A DNA stretch of 64,000 nt from Spirochaetales bacterium Spiro_09 (GCA_001604385.1 LVBK01000021.1:18772-82771), one strand, 5' to 3'; shown: positions 26,459-36,562, counted from the first letter of the stretch. The notes: generated from the sequence alone by a model not told the origin. Made by a program: numbers and translations.

Positions 26459-27802
26459 TTATGTGCGTGGTTTGACGATAATGTCCGCTAGCGCGGGATT
26501 CTTTTCCAGATCCCGTTTGAGACCCTCTGCCCGTCCCTTGTTCACGTAATCGGGTGACTGGAAGGTGTAGGTAAACTTTGTGTGAATGTCGTAGCTTCCT
26601 TTCATAAGCGCGTAGGAGTCTTCGGTCAACACCAGTTCTTCGTCAGTCGGAATGACGAAAATCTTTATCGGCGAGTCATCGGTGCTGATGCAGGTTTCCG
26701 CGTTCCGGGTGCGGGCAATTTCGTTTTTTCGGGGGTCAAGTTTGATGCCAAGGTGTTCGAGGCCCTTGCAAATGCCCGCTCTGACAATGTGGTGAAACTC
26801 GCCGACGCCGGCGGTAAAGATCAGGGCGTCGGGTTTTGTCTCCAGGGCTGCCATGTAGGCGCCGATGTACTTGCGTACGCGGTAGGTTTCAATCTTGTAG
26901 GCCAGTTCGGAGCGTTTGTCCCCTTCTTCCATAGCCTTTGATACGTCGCGGCGGTCGGCGTATTTGCCGGTAATGCCCAACAGCCCTGATTTCTTGTTCA
27001 GGGCTGAATCGACCTCGTCAACGGATAAGCCTGCCTTGCGCATCATGTAGAAGGCAAGCGCCGGATCACAGTCCCCCGACCGGGTCCCCATGACAAGCCC
27101 TTCGAGCGGGGTAATTCCCATGCTCGTGTCAAAGCTGACCCCGTTTTTGACGCAGCACATTGAGGCGCCGTTGCCGATATGGGCAATAATGACATTCGTT
27201 TCGGAGGGCTTTTTGCCTAGAATAACCGAGGCGCGTTTTGCGGTATACAAAAAACTGGTGCCATGAAAGCCATACCGGCGCACGTCATAGTCTGTGTACC
27301 ATTCATAGGGCACGGCATACATAAAACTGGTGTCGGGCATGGTTTGGTGCCAGGCGGTATCCATGATGGCGCAATGGGGGACGTTAGGCAGCACTTTTTG
27401 GGCGGCCTCGATGCCCAGAATGTTCGCGGGATTGTGGAGTGGGCCCAGATCCTGAACGGCACGGAAGGTTTCAATAACTTCAGGGGTAACAATAACCGAT
27501 TTCGAGAATTTGTTGCCGCCGTGAACCACGCGGTGGCCGACAACCTTGATGACGCTCATGTCCGAGATTACACCCACTTCCGGATCGGTCAGCGTGCGTA
27601 TGATCAGCTCCACCGCGATGGTGTGATTGGGACATTCATGGTTCATCTTGTATTCATTTTTTCCCCTGGCGTTATGGGTGATTGACCCGCCTTCCTGGGT
27701 TACCCGTTCCACGACGCCCGAGGCGATAACATCTTTGTTATTCCAGTCGAAAACCTGATACTTTGCGGATGAACTGCCGCAGTTGAGCGTAAGAATTACC
27801 AT
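26459..27802 (-). CDS. ackA: Acetate kinase
   Basis: 447 residues, about 45 longer than the usual enzyme because of an extended C-terminus (after [15 protein letters not shown]). It makes ATP and acetate from acetyl phosphate, the key fermentation step. Signatures: [74 protein letters not shown] (two blocks) and FTAGVGE. ATG at 27802 has AGGAG eight bases upstream; the frame runs on to 27895 without similarity. No phosphate acetyltransferase gene adjoins. Confidence 0.96.
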   Translation of the reverse strand: MVILTLNCGSSSAKYQVFDWNNKDVIASGVVERVTQEGGSITHNARGKNEYKMNHECPNHTIAVELIIRTLTDPEVGVISDMSVIKVVGHRVVHGGNKFSKSVIVTPEVIETFRAVQDLGPLHNPANILGIEAAQKVLPNVPHCAIMDTAWHQTMPDTSFMYAVPYEWYTDYDVRRYGFHGTSFLYTAKRASVILGKKPSETNVIIAHIGNGASMCCVKNGVSFDTSMGITPLEGLVMGTRSGDCDPALAFYMMRKAGLSVDEVDSALNKKSGLLGITGKYADRRDVSKAMEEGDKRSELAYKIETYRVRKYIGAYMAALETKPDALIFTAGVGEFHHIVRAGICKGLEHLGIKLDPRKNEIARTRNAETCISTDDSPIKIFVIPTDEELVLTEDSYALMKGSYDIHTKFTYTFQSPDYVNKGRAEGLKRDLEKNPALADIIVKPRT

Positions 27803-27955
27803 ACTGTATACTCCTGAAATGTATTGTGTGACGTTTTTTTTGCAGTGTTTTGCGGAATAGCTGCCTGACGGTTTCGTTCGCGGCACTGTATGCATTCAGT
27901 ATAGGAAGAATGTGGTATACTTTCAAGCTGCAAAAGTATCTGGGGGGTTAACAAA

Positions 27956-28705
27956 ATGACAAAGAAACAGGATTGGTTCGAAAATGAATCTTTTTGGGCT
28001 CAATACGCCCCGGTTCTTTTCGATGCCCAGCGGTGGGCCGAGGCGCCGACCGTTGCCGAGCATATTCTGAAAATTATTGGGACCGAGCCGGTCTCGATTC
28101 TCGACGCGGGCTGTGGTCCGGGGCGTATTGCGGTCGAACTTGCCGTTCGGGGCGCGCGAGTGACCGGTGTCGATCTTATACGTCCTTTTTTGAATGCGGC
28201 CCATGACAGCGCGGTTGACGAGGGCGTGGAGCTTGACCTGGTTCAGGCCGATCTTCGTTCGTTTTCACGGCCGGACACCTATGATGCCGCCATAAGCCTG
28301 TATACCAGTTTCGGCTATTGCGACACCATCGAGGAAGACTTGCAAATTCTTAAAAATATCGCCCTTTCTGTAAAAGCGGGCGGCTGGTTCATTCTGGAAA
28401 TGACCGGCCGTGAAATAGCCGTGCGTGATTTTACCGAAGGAGAATGGTTCGAGCGGGGCGGATTTACCGTGTTGACCGAATTCTCTGTCGAGGGAGCCTG
28501 GGAGGGTTTGCGGTCGCGCTGGATGCTCATTGACGAGAATGGCCGCAAAATTGATCACGTGTTCGTGCAACGGCTGTATTCCGCGGTTGAATTGAAGCGC
28601 CTGATGATGGCAAGCGGTTTTTCCTCCGTAGAGATTTACGGAGATTTCGATTTTTCGCCCTACAATGAAAAAGCGCGAACCATGGTGTTGGTCGCGCGGA
28701 AATAA
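27956..28705 (+). CDS. Class I SAM-dependent methyltransferase
   Basis: 249 residues. SAM-binding motif I is ILDAGCGPGRIAVEL (D50-G55), motif II is VTGVDLIRPFL, and the acidic VQADLRSF follows. The substrate is unknown; the compact form without extra domains suits a small molecule or protein-side-chain target. GGGGGG lies eight to nine bases before ATG. A TATACT box at 27916-27921 is a likely -10, but its -35 is weak. It is divergent from ackA. The 27803-27955 gap otherwise shows nothing I recognise. Confidence 0.85.
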   Translation: MTKKQDWFENESFWAQYAPVLFDAQRWAEAPTVAEHILKIIGTEPVSILDAGCGPGRIAVELAVRGARVTGVDLIRPFLNAAHDSAVDEGVELDLVQADLRSFSRPDTYDAAISLYTSFGYCDTIEEDLQILKNIALSVKAGGWFILEMTGREIAVRDFTEGEWFERGGFTVLTEFSVEGAWEGLRSRWMLIDENGRKIDHVFVQRLYSAVELKRLMMASGFSSVEIYGDFDFSPYNEKARTMVLVARK

Positions 28706-28706
28706 A

Positions 28707-28798
28707 AAGGGCCGCCCGGAATGGTATCCGGAGGGCCCTTTGGAGGGAAGGGGGCGGGAAGGGAATCCTTTGGAAAGGTTCCCGTCCCGCTTTTTTTT
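28707..28798 (+). terminator. Double-hairpin terminator
   Basis: A first 14-base imperfect stem (28707-28742) is followed by a stronger 12-base stem GCGGGAAGGGAA / TTCCCGTCCCGC (28754-28765 with 28779-28790) and eight T. It ends the methyltransferase message. The stop codon of the convergent OmpA gene sits inside the T-run. Confidence 0.85.
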
Positions 28799-31700
28799 AT
28801 TTGATCAGAATGAACTCGACACGGCGGTTTTTCCACCAGTTCTCCCGGTCGGACCGCTGGGCAACCGGTTTCGTTCCGCCCAGGCCGATTGTTGACAGTC
28901 GGGAGGCGTCAACTCCGTTACGCACCAGGAAGGTCCTGACCGCTTCCGCACGTTGGCGGGAAAGCGGAATCAGCTCGGCCTCTTCCTCCCGCTGCGTTCC
29001 GGTTACGTTGTTTGCGTGTCCTTCAACCTGAACCTTGTAATCGCGGAATTTGTTCAGAATTTCGGCGATACGGCGCAGGACCTGCGTGTTCTTGTCGACC
29101 ACTTCCGTCGCCAGACCGTTAAAGTCTGCTGCATTTTCGCGGAATATAATGGAGGGAACGGCAATCTTGAGCCGGTCTCCGTCGCGGATGACCAGTACGT
29201 CTACCGGAATATAGCCGCGTATGACGGAGGTCATTCCGACATCGTCCTTGACCGTGAAGGTGAAGGGGTAGTCGGTAGCCGCCTGTACCAGCTCGCCGCG
29301 GAGCGATCTTCCGTCCCAGATGATGCGTTCGGTTATGGTGCCCGTTCCGCCGGTTCTCCAGAATACATTACCCGCTGTGCCCTCCGGTTCCCGGATTTCA
29401 AAGGACCAATCCGCAAAGCCCGACAGGGATTGAGCCGAGAGGTTTATGAAAAGTTCATCGTCGATGCCGTCATTGTCCGGACTGAACCATCGGGGCATGA
29501 GCCGTACATTGAGCGCCGGCGGTACCGCGTTGGCCAGGAATGCGGGGGTTGCCGCTGTGATCCTGTCACCCTTGGTGTAATTGAGGCTCAGTTCGGCGGT
29601 ATACATTCCCTGTGCCGTTTGGCCAGAGTCTGTTTTTCCGTCCCAGTTGATAACGGCGGGAAGGTTGCCGGCGGAGCCGGATTCCCAGCTTCTCACTGGC
29701 GTTTTTGTGCCTTCCGGTACAATACGTACCGACCAGGATTCAAGGCCTTCCGGAATGCTCGTCACGATGGAGAGCCGCTGACTGTCCTTTACCGTGTCCG
29801 CGTTCGGCGAGAAGGCCGGAAGTTCCGCGGTGATAAAGGCCTTCGGGATGCGTGCATCTACCCGGATACCGGTGATACTTCCGGTTGTGGTATTTCCGGC
29901 ACGGTCTTCTGTCTGAATGGTATAGGTGTAGTTTCCATCAGAAACGGGATTACCCGAATCATCCGTGGCATTCCAGGTAAAGGTTTCGGCGCGTCCGTTC
30001 CATTTGAGCGTTCTTACCGCCTTTCCCGCCTGATTCGCAATGATGCCCGTCCACAATTCTTCTGCTGAAGAATTCTGGGTAAATTGCAGATTGTCCCGGT
30101 TACCGTCACCATTCGGCGAGAATACGGTCCAGGGCGTCGATACCTCTATGGTGGGGTAGACGGTGTCAAGGAGGAATTCAGGCGCCTGCGACCGCGAGGC
30201 TTGCTGGTTTATCAACGTGACTTCAAGAGAAGCTGTGTACAAGCCGTCAGGACTGCGTTCGCCGGTTGCCGCTTCTCCTGCGGGGTCGGCCGTTCCATTC
30301 CAGCTGATAGTTGCCGGAACACGGCCGGTTCCCCGGATGGTGCGAACTGCCTTGTTCGCGCGGTCGGATATGGTAAGAACCCAGCTCGAAACAGGGGTTG
30401 TCGCCTTGAGAATCGGGGTGAAGACAATTGTGTCCTTGATGCCGTCGCCGTTGGGCGAGAAGGCTGCAAGGTTTGCCTGGAGGATGAGGTCTGCCTTTTC
30501 GGTATTCAGTTCCACGCGTGCAATGTTCGAGAAGCCGGTGTTTCCGGCCATATCTGTACTCGTCAACCGGTAACCGTATACGCCGTCGCCGGCAAGTTTG
30601 CCGCTGTCATCCCGGCCGTCCCATATTACCGATGTTTCGGGCTTTGCGCCGAGCCGGTATGTCCTGATAGCCTTTCCTGTGGGCATTCCGTCCTGTCCCA
30701 GGGCGAGCACCTCGCCTGTCCAGGATGTTTCCATACTGGTTTGCTGGGCAAAGGTTACCGTATCCAGCTTGCCGTCGCCTACCGGGGAGAACAGGGCGAT
30801 TGACGCACGGGTTTGTGCTTCGGGTGCGGTCGTGTCCAGCGTGAAGAAGGGTGAACGTGCTTCCGGTGCATGGCCGTTGATATATCGCGCTGTTATGCGC
30901 GCCTGATAGTCACCCTCCGCAAGCATGCTGCCAGAATCATTTTTTCCGTCGAAGGCCATGACCGGCGGTTTTGACGTTCCGGTGAAGACTTTTCTGACTT
31001 CTCCGCCTCGTGTCTGTATGGTAATGCTCCATTCAATAAGACCGGTGGTAACCGGTATGCTTGGCTGAAGCGAAACGACATCCTTTATGCCGTCACCGTT
31101 GGGCGAGAAGAAATTGGTATCGATAGAAATATTTATGGAAGGTTTATCCGTATCGACAATAATGTTGTTTACCGCTGTGCGAGCGCTGTTTCCGGCGCGA
31201 TCCGTTGCCGCGATGCGATAGGAATAGACACCGTCATTGGTAATTGATCCGGAATCGGTTTTCCCGTCCCAGACAAAGGCTGTCGGTGCCGCATTGGGGG
31301 TATCGAGCGTTTTGACCGCGACTCCCGCGTTGTTGATCACCTCGGCCTTCCACAGGTCTTCGATAGAGCCGCTTTGGGCGATGGTGAAGGTATCCTTGTT
31401 TCCGTCTCCGTCAGGGCTGAAAATCATGGCATTTGCACCGGTGGGCGGCGAAATGGTGATTGAAGGAGGCGTATTGTCCAGGAAAACGACATGAGTCCCG
31501 GTTGTTGCAACATTGTCGTTATCGTCGCGAGCCGTAATGACAAAGCGGTATTCCCCGTCTGTGGCCAGTTCGCCTGAATCGGTGAAACCGTCCCATCTGA
31601 GGGTGTCGGGAAGGGCAATACCCTGTTTGGCACGGGTGACCAGTTTCCAGAACGACGCGATGCCCTCCATTTCGGGCCGGGCTTCCTTGTTCGCTATTGT

Positions 31701-32861
31701 GCGCACAACTGTCCCGTCCGAACCGGAAATGGTAAAGTCCCAGGCTAAAATGTAGCGGTCATCCGTTATGCTGACCGGGAACGCAAGTTCATCTTGCACC
31801 CCGTCGTTGTTCGGTGAAAAATAGACCGGTTCGGGGTAGTCGATGGCAATCGCGGGCGGTTTACGGTCTATAACGCCCAGCTTGATGTTGACTCCCGCAC
31901 CGGCTGCGTAAATGTCATTATAGAAGGGTTTTATTGCGACTGTCGGCGTCATTTCGCTCTTGTCCCAGCTGTTCCGCGCGAGGAAGGAGTCGGACTTGGC
32001 CGAATCCAGATTCAATTTGACTCCGAGCGCGAGTGAGGGAAGCCAGGTACTTGATTCATTGATCGCCTCTACCAGGTTCATGGACCAGCCGGTGGATACG
32101 GTTACCGTATCCTTTATCAGAATGTCCATACCGGTGTCGAATACCATGTTCTGGAATGTCGGAAAGGCAAGCCCTGCCGACGCCCCCAGCTTGACCGCTG
32201 CCGTGTCGACCAGTGTCGCAGCTATAGCGGTTCGGGGGGTAATCATGGAAAGGTAGCCGCTGGTACTTCCCCCGTTTACTCCCTCGGTGTCGGGCGTGAA
32301 GGGCCTTCCGATTCCGGTCAGACTGAAACCGATTCGGGCATCGCGCATAAATCCGAGGTTACCGTACCGGTACAACATTCCCAGGTCTCCGACAATACCC
32401 CAGCCGGAGCCTGCTGCCGCGCTTATGCCGGCGCCCACAAACAATGTATCGCTTATATCCTTCGAAGCTGTCAGTCTGAGCGATCCTGCAGTCCCGAGCG
32501 GAAGGGAATCGAAGGGAGAGGTCAGGAAATGAAGGCTGCCTCCAAAAACCGCCCAGCGAGTCGGATAGAGCATGCCCAGATTCAGTACATGACCGAGACC
32601 CGATTCGGTGCCATTGCTGAAAAGCGACAGGTAGGACAGATCCAGTACAATTCGCTGTTCTGCCGCCGCGAGCGCAGGATTTACCGCAAGCTCTCCGGGC
32701 AGGACCGGATCAAAGGCACCTCCGGCAACACTGGAATTTCCGCCGGCTAGCGAGGGTGAGAGCAATGCATGCGCCGACTCTCCTCCTGTTGGCGGATTAT
32801 AGGCTCCCAAAAGTGCCAGTGTGATGCCCGCCAACATGACGAGACTGGTTATACGTTTCAT
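28797..32861 (-). CDS. Giant OmpA-family outer-membrane protein with FSPNGDG/FlgD-type Ig repeats
   Basis: 1,354 residues. Signal peptide (residues 1-20), then an N-terminal beta-barrel-like region (about 25-340). Eight repeated Ig-like units follow, each opening with a calcium-site-like motif such as FSPNGDGIKD, FSPDGDGNKD or FSPNGDGNRD. Most also carry WDGKTDSG and DGxYxYxIxATDxAGN segments. The C-terminal OmpA peptidoglycan-binding domain (about 1225-1354) has VQVEGHANNV, LSRQRAEAVRTFLV and NRRVEFILIK. The design suggests a barrel anchored to the wall with a long stalk. GAGGAGG lies just before ATG. The gene is probably monocistronic; the 32862-33046 gap shows no other gene. Confidence 0.9.
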   Translation of the reverse strand: MKRITSLVMLAGITLALLGAYNPPTGGESAHALLSPSLAGGNSSVAGGAFDPVLPGELAVNPALAAAEQRIVLDLSYLSLFSNGTESGLGHVLNLGMLYPTRWAVFGGSLHFLTSPFDSLPLGTAGSLRLTASKDISDTLFVGAGISAAAGSGWGIVGDLGMLYRYGNLGFMRDARIGFSLTGIGRPFTPDTEGVNGGSTSGYLSMITPRTAIAATLVDTAAVKLGASAGLAFPTFQNMVFDTGMDILIKDTVTVSTGWSMNLVEAINESSTWLPSLALGVKLNLDSAKSDSFLARNSWDKSEMTPTVAIKPFYNDIYAAGAGVNIKLGVIDRKPPAIAIDYPEPVYFSPNNDGVQDELAFPVSITDDRYILAWDFTISGSDGTVVRTIANKEARPEMEGIASFWKLVTRAKQGIALPDTLRWDGFTDSGELATDGEYRFVITARDDNDNVATTGTHVVFLDNTPPSITISPPTGANAMIFSPDGDGNKDTFTIAQSGSIEDLWKAEVINNAGVAVKTLDTPNAAPTAFVWDGKTDSGSITNDGVYSYRIAATDRAGNSARTAVNNIIVDTDKPSINISIDTNFFSPNGDGIKDVVSLQPSIPVTTGLIEWSITIQTRGGEVRKVFTGTSKPPVMAFDGKNDSGSMLAEGDYQARITARYINGHAPEARSPFFTLDTTAPEAQTRASIALFSPVGDGKLDTVTFAQQTSMETSWTGEVLALGQDGMPTGKAIRTYRLGAKPETSVIWDGRDDSGKLAGDGVYGYRLTSTDMAGNTGFSNIARVELNTEKADLILQANLAAFSPNGDGIKDTIVFTPILKATTPVSSWVLTISDRANKAVRTIRGTGRVPATISWNGTADPAGEAATGERSPDGLYTASLEVTLINQQASRSQAPEFLLDTVYPTIEVSTPWTVFSPNGDGNRDNLQFTQNSSAEELWTGIIANQAGKAVRTLKWNGRAETFTWNATDDSGNPVSDGNYTYTIQTEDRAGNTTTGSITGIRVDARIPKAFITAELPAFSPNADTVKDSQRLSIVTSIPEGLESWSVRIVPEGTKTPVRSWESGSAGNLPAVINWDGKTDSGQTAQGMYTAELSLNYTKGDRITAATPAFLANAVPPALNVRLMPRWFSPDNDGIDDELFINLSAQSLSGFADWSFEIREPEGTAGNVFWRTGGTGTITERIIWDGRSLRGELVQAATDYPFTFTVKDDVGMTSVIRGYIPVDVLVIRDGDRLKIAVPSIIFRENAADFNGLATEVVDKNTQVLRRIAEILNKFRDYKVQVEGHANNVTGTQREEEAELIPLSRQRAEAVRTFLVRNGVDASRLSTIGLGGTKPVAQRSDRENWWKNRRVEFILIK

Positions 32862-33011
32862 CGAAATCCTCCTCGGTGACTCATTCGTTCAGTAAAACAG
32901 ATATTCAGGTATATTGTTACCATATTACGCATCCGGGAGAAAACCCAGCACTTTTTTTTCGCGCCTCCTCATTCGTGCAGTTTCAAATGGATAAAAAAAG
33001 CTCTGTTTGTA

Positions 33012-33040
33012 TTGACTCTGTGGTTACCGCACTATAGTAT
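33012..33040 (+). promoter_or_regulatory. Promoter of the rnf operon; predicted leaderless
   Basis: TTGACT (33012-33017), 17-base spacer, TAGTAT (33035-33040). Six bases lead directly to ATG at 33047; there is no ribosome-binding site. Confidence 0.6.
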
Positions 33041-33046
33041 TTGGCT

Positions 33047-34408
33047 ATGAGCAGCACATCATTCAAGGGTGGAGTCCATCCCCCCGAGCGTAAAGATCGC
33101 ACCAAGGATCTTCCAGTAGAGGCCCTTGTCCCGTTTACCAAGACAGTCTGGATTCCGGTAACACAGGGCGGGGCTCCGAATACACCGATTGTCAAGGTCG
33201 GGGAAACGGTTGCCCGCGGGCAAAAGATTGCAGAAAGCGACGCCTTTATGTCAGTTCCCGTTCACGCATCAGTCGCGGGAACGGTTAAAAAGATAGAGAC
33301 CCGTCTGGTCACCGGTAATATGGATGCCCTGTGCATCTGTATAGAAGCAGATGACTCGGGGGCGACCGTCTATATGCCGCCGCTTGATCCCTTTACCTGC
33401 AGCCGGGAGGAAGCTCTTGCCCGGGTGAGAGACGCAGGACTCGTCGGTGAGGGCGGGGCAGCATTCCCGACTCATGTCAAATTGAACCCGCCCAAGGGTT
33501 CCAAAATCGAGTATGTGATAGCGAACGGCGCTGAATGCGAGCCCTATTTGACCATAGATGCCCGCATTTTGCAGGAGCAGGCCCACAAGGTTGTGGATGG
33601 TCTTGCCATTGCCATGCATATTACAGGAGCCCGCACGGGCATTATCGCTCTTGAGGACAATAAGGCCGATTTGGCGGGTGTTCTCGAGAAGGCCATTGCC
33701 AACCAGCGATGTAATCCGGTAGGAGCCGGCGCCTGTGATATTTCGGTAGTGTTGTGCAAGACCAAGTATCCCCAGGGTGGCGAAAAAATGTTGATCACGG
33801 CGGTCACCGGCAGGGAAGTCCCGTCCGGTGCGTTGCCGGCGGCTGCGGGCTGTGTCGTGCAAAACGTCGGGACGCTCAAGGATATGTCGGAAGCCTTCCG
33901 GCAGGGCAAACCGCTCATTGACCGCGGTTTGACTGTATCGGGTTCTGCCTGTGCAACGGCGAAAAATATCGAGGTGCCGATCGGTACGCTGGTTGGAGAC
34001 CTTATCCCGGCGAATATTACCCTGAATCCGGGTGTTATCAAAATTATCGCCGGTGGACCCATGATGGGTATCGCCATGAAAAGCGCGAACTTCCCGGTTC
34101 AAAAAAACACCTCCGGAGTTCTCTTTCTTTCGGCCCGCGAGACAAGCCTTGATGAGGAAGGCCCCTGTATCGGCTGTGGCCGCTGTATTCGCGCGTGCAG
34201 TTGCAGACTGACTCCCGTCCTGATGATGCGCGCCCTGAAGGGCGACAAACTGGATGAGTCAAAACGCTGCGGTTTGATGGACTGTATTGAATGCGGATCC
34301 TGTTCGTACGTATGTCCTGCACGTATTCCGCTTGTACAGTATTTCCGTCTTGGCAAGCAAAAGGTCCGGACCGAAATGCAAAAGCAGGCCGCTAAAGGAG
34401 TCAAGTAA
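33047..34408 (+). CDS. rnfC: Rnf complex subunit C (electron-transport, Fe-S/FMN)
   Basis: 453 residues. It is the peripheral NADH-side subunit of the Na+/H+-pumping ferredoxin:NAD+ oxidoreductase. A biotin-like N-terminal barrel (GETVARGQKIAE) and an NuoF-like NADH/FMN core with GEGGAAFPTHVKL and ANGAECEPYL are present. Two [4Fe-4S] motifs follow near 380-430, CIGCGRCIRAC and CIECGSCSYVCP. The protein is short, without the long Ala-rich C-terminal extension of proteobacterial RnfC. A TTG two codons upstream is the only other start candidate. Its stop overlaps the rnfD start (TAATG). Confidence 0.96.
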   Translation: MSSTSFKGGVHPPERKDRTKDLPVEALVPFTKTVWIPVTQGGAPNTPIVKVGETVARGQKIAESDAFMSVPVHASVAGTVKKIETRLVTGNMDALCICIEADDSGATVYMPPLDPFTCSREEALARVRDAGLVGEGGAAFPTHVKLNPPKGSKIEYVIANGAECEPYLTIDARILQEQAHKVVDGLAIAMHITGARTGIIALEDNKADLAGVLEKAIANQRCNPVGAGACDISVVLCKTKYPQGGEKMLITAVTGREVPSGALPAAAGCVVQNVGTLKDMSEAFRQGKPLIDRGLTVSGSACATAKNIEVPIGTLVGDLIPANITLNPGVIKIIAGGPMMGIAMKSANFPVQKNTSGVLFLSARETSLDEEGPCIGCGRCIRACSCRLTPVLMMRALKGDKLDESKRCGLMDCIECGSCSYVCPARIPLVQYFRLGKQKVRTEMQKQAAKGVK

Positions 34409-35424
34409 TGGCCGAATCAGACAAAAACGAAATATACCTTTCATCAAGCCCGCATTATCGGGCTACCGCCTCGACCCGGCAGGTAATGCTGGCCGTCGTA
34501 GTTTCCCTGATTCCGATTGCTGTTTACGGCGTATGGCTTTTTGGCCTTTCAGCCCTGATAACCCTCGTGGTCGCGGTTGTCTCCTGTGTCGCTTTCGAAG
34601 CGGTATTCAGGCTGGCAACAAAGCAGGATCTTCGCATTGGTGATTTCTCCGCCGTAATTACCGGTTTGCTTCTTGCGATGGTCATGCCACCCGCCGCACC
34701 GGTGTGGATGACGGTTCTGGGATCCCTGTTCGCGATTGTTGTTGCCAAAGAGTTCTTCGGCGGTCTCGGCGCGAATGTGTTCAATCCGGCCCTCTCGGGA
34801 CGTGCGTTCCTGGTTGTCAGTTTTACCACACCGATGACCACCTGGCTGGTTCCCCGGACGAGCAGCCCGCTCGATACGTTCACGTCCGCGACTCCTCTTG
34901 CTTATTTGAAGCCGGTGGACGGAATGGTAAACAGCGCAACAGCCCTTGCTGACCAGTTTGGAGAGTTCTCCGCGCTTGATGTGTACTGGAAAATGTTTAC
35001 CGGTCAACGCGCCGGTTGTATCGGTGAATCGGCAATTCCCTTCATTCTGCTTGCCTTTGTGCTTTTGACGATCATTCGCGTCATTGACTGGCGAGCGCCC
35101 CTTGCCATGATCGGTACCACGCTTGCGGTAACTGCCCTTGCCGGTATCGATCCCGTTATGACAGTGCTTTCGGGTGGATTGCTTTTCGGTGCGGTTTTCA
35201 TGACCACCGATTACGCCACTTCTCCGGTAACACCTGGCGGACGTCTTCTGTTCGGAGCTGGATGCGGATTGATTACCGCCCTGATCCGCGTCTTTGGCGG
35301 CTTCCCCGAGGGTGTTATGTTCAGCATTCTGATAATGAACGCTCTTGTTCCCTTCCTGAACAGGATCATTCCCCGTAAATACGGTTGGGTTCCCCCCGCG
35401 AAAAAAGGGAAGGTAGCGCAATGA
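34408..35424 (+). CDS. rnfD: Rnf complex subunit D (integral, covalent FMN)
   Basis: 338 residues, about ten hydrophobic spans. The flavinylation-type site is TSATPLAYL with candidate T162, on the outer side. FNPALSGRAFL and GAVFMTTDYATSPVTPGG are conserved in the NqrB/RnfD family. It passes electrons across the membrane and forms part of the ion path. It overlaps rnfC and rnfG, giving tightly coupled translation. Confidence 0.96.
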   Translation: MAESDKNEIYLSSSPHYRATASTRQVMLAVVVSLIPIAVYGVWLFGLSALITLVVAVVSCVAFEAVFRLATKQDLRIGDFSAVITGLLLAMVMPPAAPVWMTVLGSLFAIVVAKEFFGGLGANVFNPALSGRAFLVVSFTTPMTTWLVPRTSSPLDTFTSATPLAYLKPVDGMVNSATALADQFGEFSALDVYWKMFTGQRAGCIGESAIPFILLAFVLLTIIRVIDWRAPLAMIGTTLAVTALAGIDPVMTVLSGGLLFGAVFMTTDYATSPVTPGGRLLFGAGCGLITALIRVFGGFPEGVMFSILIMNALVPFLNRIIPRKYGWVPPAKKGKVAQ

Positions 35425-36551
35425 AACAAACCATCAAATTATCCCTGACGCTTGCCGCGTATACCGTTGTTGCCTGTGTCGGTCTTGCCTTCGTGTATCG
35501 GGCCACCCAGCCGCTCATTCAGGCTGCCGCCGATCGTGAAGTGACTGCCGCCCTGTCTTTGCTGGTTGGCGAGGCTTCCTCGTTCGAACCGGTTACTGAA
35601 ACGCTGTCGACCGGGGTCCCGTCAATCGTGATCGACCGGGCCTATGTCGCGAAAAAAGGAAATGAGGTAATCGGGCTCGTTGCCCAGGTGACCGGTCCGA
35701 CCTATGCAAGCGCGACCATTCTTTTTTCCGTGAACATGGCCCGTCAGTTGGGTACCATCCAGTTCATGGCAATATCGGATACGCCCGGTCTGGGCACCAA
35801 GGTTACCGACGAGGCTTTCGCGGGCCAGTTTACCGGAAAGAGCCTCGATGACCAATTCAAGCTCGGTTCTGATCTGTCTGCCGTGTCCGGGGCGACCATT
35901 TCGTCCCGCGGGGTGTCAACCATGCTGCAGGTTGCTTCCTGGGCTGCCGGAGACTACCTTGCAGGTAAACACGGTGGAGCCTCAGGTTCCGGAAGCGCTC
36001 CGGTCGTAAAGGAAGCTGCTCCCGTCGATGTGGAAACCGCCTTGCAGGAACTTTTCCCCGGAGCGACATTCACTGACGTTTCCGCCGACATAACCAACAC
36101 GCTCGAGCGTTCTGTCGTCATTGACGGAGCCTGGCTTGCAACCGCCGACGGCACGGTTCTCGGTATCGCAGTTCAGACGAGCGGTCAGACCTATAAGGCC
36201 ACGACCATGATGACCGGTGTCAAGACTGACCGCACGCTTGCCGGCATCCGGATCAATACCTCGAGCGACACGCCCCGAATCGGTCTTGCCGCAATGGTTT
36301 CCGAATCGTTTTATGAGCTGTTCGCCGGAAAGAGCGTCGATGACGGATTCCTGGTGAACGCGAGCGGCTTCGGTCATGAGGGAGAAATGGACGCTGTCAG
36401 CGGTGCAACCATTTCAATGATGGGTGTGGCGAACATGGTGAAGATTTCGGCTCTTGAGGGTTCGGCATACCTTGCTGCCCGACATGGAGGGTCCGGAAGT
36501 TCTTCGGTACCGGACAGCATAGTCATGAATCAAATTCCGGAAATGGAGTGA
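35421..36551 (+). CDS. rnfG: Rnf complex subunit G with two FMN-binding domains
   Basis: 376 residues, nearly double the usual length of about 200. One N-terminal membrane anchor (about 6-27) is followed by two FMN-binding domains. The first (about 60-180) ends in SAVSGATIS at 153-161 and has the SDTPGLGTKV loop. The second (about 205-350) ends in DAVSGATIS at 324-332, with a degenerate SDTPRIGLAAM loop. A Gly/Ser linker lies at about 185-193. The flavin-attachment residue of this motif would be S161 and S332, where Thr is more usual. The second domain looks like an internal duplication. ATGA overlap with rnfD. Confidence 0.93.
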   Translation: MKQTIKLSLTLAAYTVVACVGLAFVYRATQPLIQAAADREVTAALSLLVGEASSFEPVTETLSTGVPSIVIDRAYVAKKGNEVIGLVAQVTGPTYASATILFSVNMARQLGTIQFMAISDTPGLGTKVTDEAFAGQFTGKSLDDQFKLGSDLSAVSGATISSRGVSTMLQVASWAAGDYLAGKHGGASGSGSAPVVKEAAPVDVETALQELFPGATFTDVSADITNTLERSVVIDGAWLATADGTVLGIAVQTSGQTYKATTMMTGVKTDRTLAGIRINTSSDTPRIGLAAMVSESFYELFAGKSVDDGFLVNASGFGHEGEMDAVSGATISMMGVANMVKISALEGSAYLAARHGGSGSSSVPDSIVMNQIPEME

Positions 36552-36562
36552 GAGGGGACATC

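Noticed and set aside
28953..30068. 371-codon plus-strand open frame inside the OmpA gene
   Set aside because: Antisense shadow of repetitive coding sequence; no family resemblance and no start signals.
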